From positions 1 to 64,000 of the forward strand of contig CAJUFB010000012.1 in NCBI GenBank assembly GCA_910585805.1: a stretch of 64,000 bases of DNA, written 5' to 3'. This DNA is from an uncultured Acetatifactor sp. Its GTDB lineage: Bacteria > Bacillota > Clostridia > Lachnospirales > Lachnospiraceae. The position numbers and the translations under genes were made by a program. Of this stretch, positions 62,938 to 64,000 are shown in pieces (position 1 is the stretch's first letter; every line of letters starts with the position of its first letter). The notes under the pieces are model-generated. The model saw nothing but the letters and a program-made list of their open reading frames with translations, was not told the DNA's origin and searched no databases.

Positions 62938-63155
62938 GCTATGATTGCTTTTGTTATTGTTTCATCGCCATGGGTACCCATACTTCAAATCGCGCTTAAT
63001 GCCCAAACAGACTGATCGGCCGAAAACGTAACACTTTAAAGCTTACCAATGCTTAGTGCAGTCTAATAGTATTCTTATTACTTTGAAGTTATGCTCAACT
63101 ACTGTATATCGAACCGTATTTGCTGGCAATGCAGAAGAGACGAATTGTACGTTCT

Positions 63156-63416
63156 CCCCTAATGCCCTATCTTGGGCTTACTACATTTATACAATATTGA
63201 GGAAGCAGAGGCAAAGATAACATATCCTTGTGTCAATGCCCTATCTCGGGCCTACTCCATTTCTACCACCATCATCAACGATGGGAAAGTAATAGGATTC
63301 AAAGGGTGTCAATGCCCTATCTCGGGCCTACTCCATTTCTACAAGATCTTTGGGAGTGTGGATGCGCTGACGAAAATTGGTGTCAATGCCCTATCTCGGG
63401 CCTACTCCATTTCTAC
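63156..63416 (-). CRISPR. CRISPR array 2: three 37-bp repeats plus a degenerate end repeat
   Basis: Repeats lie at 63,230, 63,306 and 63,380, with a decayed copy at 63,156-63,192. Spacers are 37-39 bp. The repeat is like that of array 1 but has CTCGGGCCTACTCC where array 1 has AACGGGCCTATTCC on the plus strand. The stem is unchanged and the loop differs. The orientation is the same as array 1. Confidence 0.95.
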
Positions 63417-63585
63417 GGTCAGGTCTGAAACCCCGCATAAACACTGGCCTCCAGAAGCCTTTTTTACGTGTAATTCACAGAATATTCTGAAAATTACGTT
63501 TTTCTTCCCTAAAATTGGGCTGTTCACATTTTGTTCATATTTCTAAGTATCATTATACCAAAATCCTCCCCTTTTTTCAACACCA
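63417..63585 (-). promoter_or_regulatory. CRISPR leader 2 with promoter
   Basis: It begins GGTCAGGTCTGA like leader 1 and keeps the CACAGAATATTC and GGGCTGTTCACA blocks. On the minus strand TTGAAA (63,575-63,580), 17 bases and TATAAT (63,552-63,557) lie at the same distance from the array as in leader 1. Confidence 0.85.
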
Positions 63586-63660
63586 ATATCACATTTCAGC
63601 AGAGAAAAACAATGCAGCAAAATTAATGACACCCAGGCGAAAAGGATAGCCAAATCCCGA

Positions 63661-63689
63661 TTGCACATCCCTCTCAACTGTGCTATCAT
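63661..63689 (+). promoter_or_regulatory. Promoter of the MATE gene
   Basis: TTGCAC, a 17-base spacer and TATCAT lie about 85 bases upstream of the start codon. Confidence 0.6.
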
Positions 63690-63730
63690 TGCCTTACCTG
63701 TAGCAAAGCCGGCGTTTCCGGCATGCCGGG

Positions 63731-63760
63731 CATAAGGAAGTATATGCCGACAATTCCTGA
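63731..63760. repeat. Minimal copy of repeat family B
   Basis: CATAAGGAAGTATATGCCGA followed by CAATTCCTGA keeps both conserved ends with only about eight bases between. It overlaps the 5' leader of the MATE gene. Confidence 0.5.
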
Positions 63761-63772
63761 GGAGGACGCAGC

Positions 63773-64000
63773 ATGCAGATGAAAAACAAACTCAAAAACG
63801 ACCCTTTCTACCATCAGATTTTCAAACTGGTAGTGCCCATTGTCATCCAGAACCTTCTGAGCGCTGCTGTCAGTTCGGCGGACGTGGTGATGCTGAATTA
63901 CGTGGGACAGTCCGCCATATCCGCCGTGTCCCTGGCCGCCCAGTATGCCAGTGTGCTCTTCATGGTGTTCTACGGCCTGGGCACCGGTGCCACCATTCTT
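63773..64000 (+). CDS. MATE-family efflux transporter, 5' part only
   Basis: The first 76 residues of a MATE exporter: FYHQIFKLVVPIVIQNLLSA, SADVVMLNYVGQSAISAVSL, then a second helix. These correspond to helices 1 and 2 of the family, with the typical DVVMLNYVGQ. ATG at 63,773 has GGAGG seven bases upstream. The gene continues beyond the window. Substrate unknown. Confidence 0.85.
   Translation, partial: MQMKNKLKNDPFYHQIFKLVVPIVIQNLLSAAVSSADVVMLNYVGQSAISAVSLAAQYASVLFMVFYGLGTGATIL

Noticed and set aside
63040..63070. TTACCAATGCTTAGTG, similar to the end of TEM beta-lactamase genes
   Set aside because: Only about 13 bases match and no coding frame follows; coincidence.
63172..63546. ORF of 124 residues with repeated CPISGLLHFY-type motifs
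   Set aside because: Same artefact from CRISPR array 2 and its leader.
59530..64000. cas genes near the arrays
   Set aside because: All ORFs here are BlaI, M56, MATE or repeat artefacts; no Cas motif seen.

Overview
The window looks like a chromosomal segment of a gut Lachnospiraceae-type Clostridium (Firmicutes). The signs are moderate GC with strong AGGAGG ribosome-binding sites, LplB/LplC/YesN-type carbohydrate uptake genes, an FKBP/trigger-factor-like lipoprotein, DUF2304/DUF4832 genes, and a Gram-positive type of Pel polysaccharide locus. Most genes lie on the minus strand. The species cannot be named from the sequence alone.

Layout. 1-7.2 kb is a decayed accessory region: an AT-rich stretch with a small RiPP-precursor-like peptide (94-204), two damaged ABC exporter genes, two broken XRE regulators, an intact BaiA-like short-chain dehydrogenase, a DNA-glycosylase remnant and small unknown genes. 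7.3-12.9 kb holds a GH27 alpha-galactosidase, the TrkH/TrkA potassium system and a coiled-coil NlpC/P60 cell-wall hydrolase. 12.9-39.6 kb is a large exopolysaccharide region. Its upstream part (28.4-39.4 kb, promoter at 39.6 kb) is a pel-type operon in the order PelD, PelE, large membrane protein, DUF2194/PelA-like, PelF, PelG. It continues into DUF2304, several glycosyltransferases, two DUF4832 proteins, a pyruvyl transferase with its iron-sulfur partner, and an ABC flippase. Together these suggest a c-di-GMP-responsive cationic polysaccharide plus a decorated surface glycan.

39.7-43.1 kb is housekeeping (asnS, a folding lipoprotein, a small membrane protein). 43.2-48.9 kb is accessory: a GH35 fragment, a PD-(D/E)XK-type protein, an ABC-F antibiotic-resistance gene behind a long leader with a three-codon upstream ORF, a P-loop kinase-like gene and a CmpB-type membrane protein. 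49.1-58.3 kb is a rhamnogalacturonan locus (binding protein, two permeases, membrane AraC sensor, PL11 lyase). 59.8-63.6 kb holds two related CRISPR arrays with matching leaders, both read on the minus strand, with no cas genes in the window. They bracket a BlaI/M56-peptidase regulatory pair. A MATE exporter begins at 63,773 and runs off the end.

The most unusual property is the density of structured non-coding repeats. There are at least three dispersed palindromic families. In two of them the arms differ between copies but remain complementary. One family sits immediately 5' of start codons inside operons. There are also tandem arrays that start in the 3' ends of genes, and in-frame repeat expansions inside enzymes, including 36-bp units in a glycosyltransferase and 72-bp units in the lyase.
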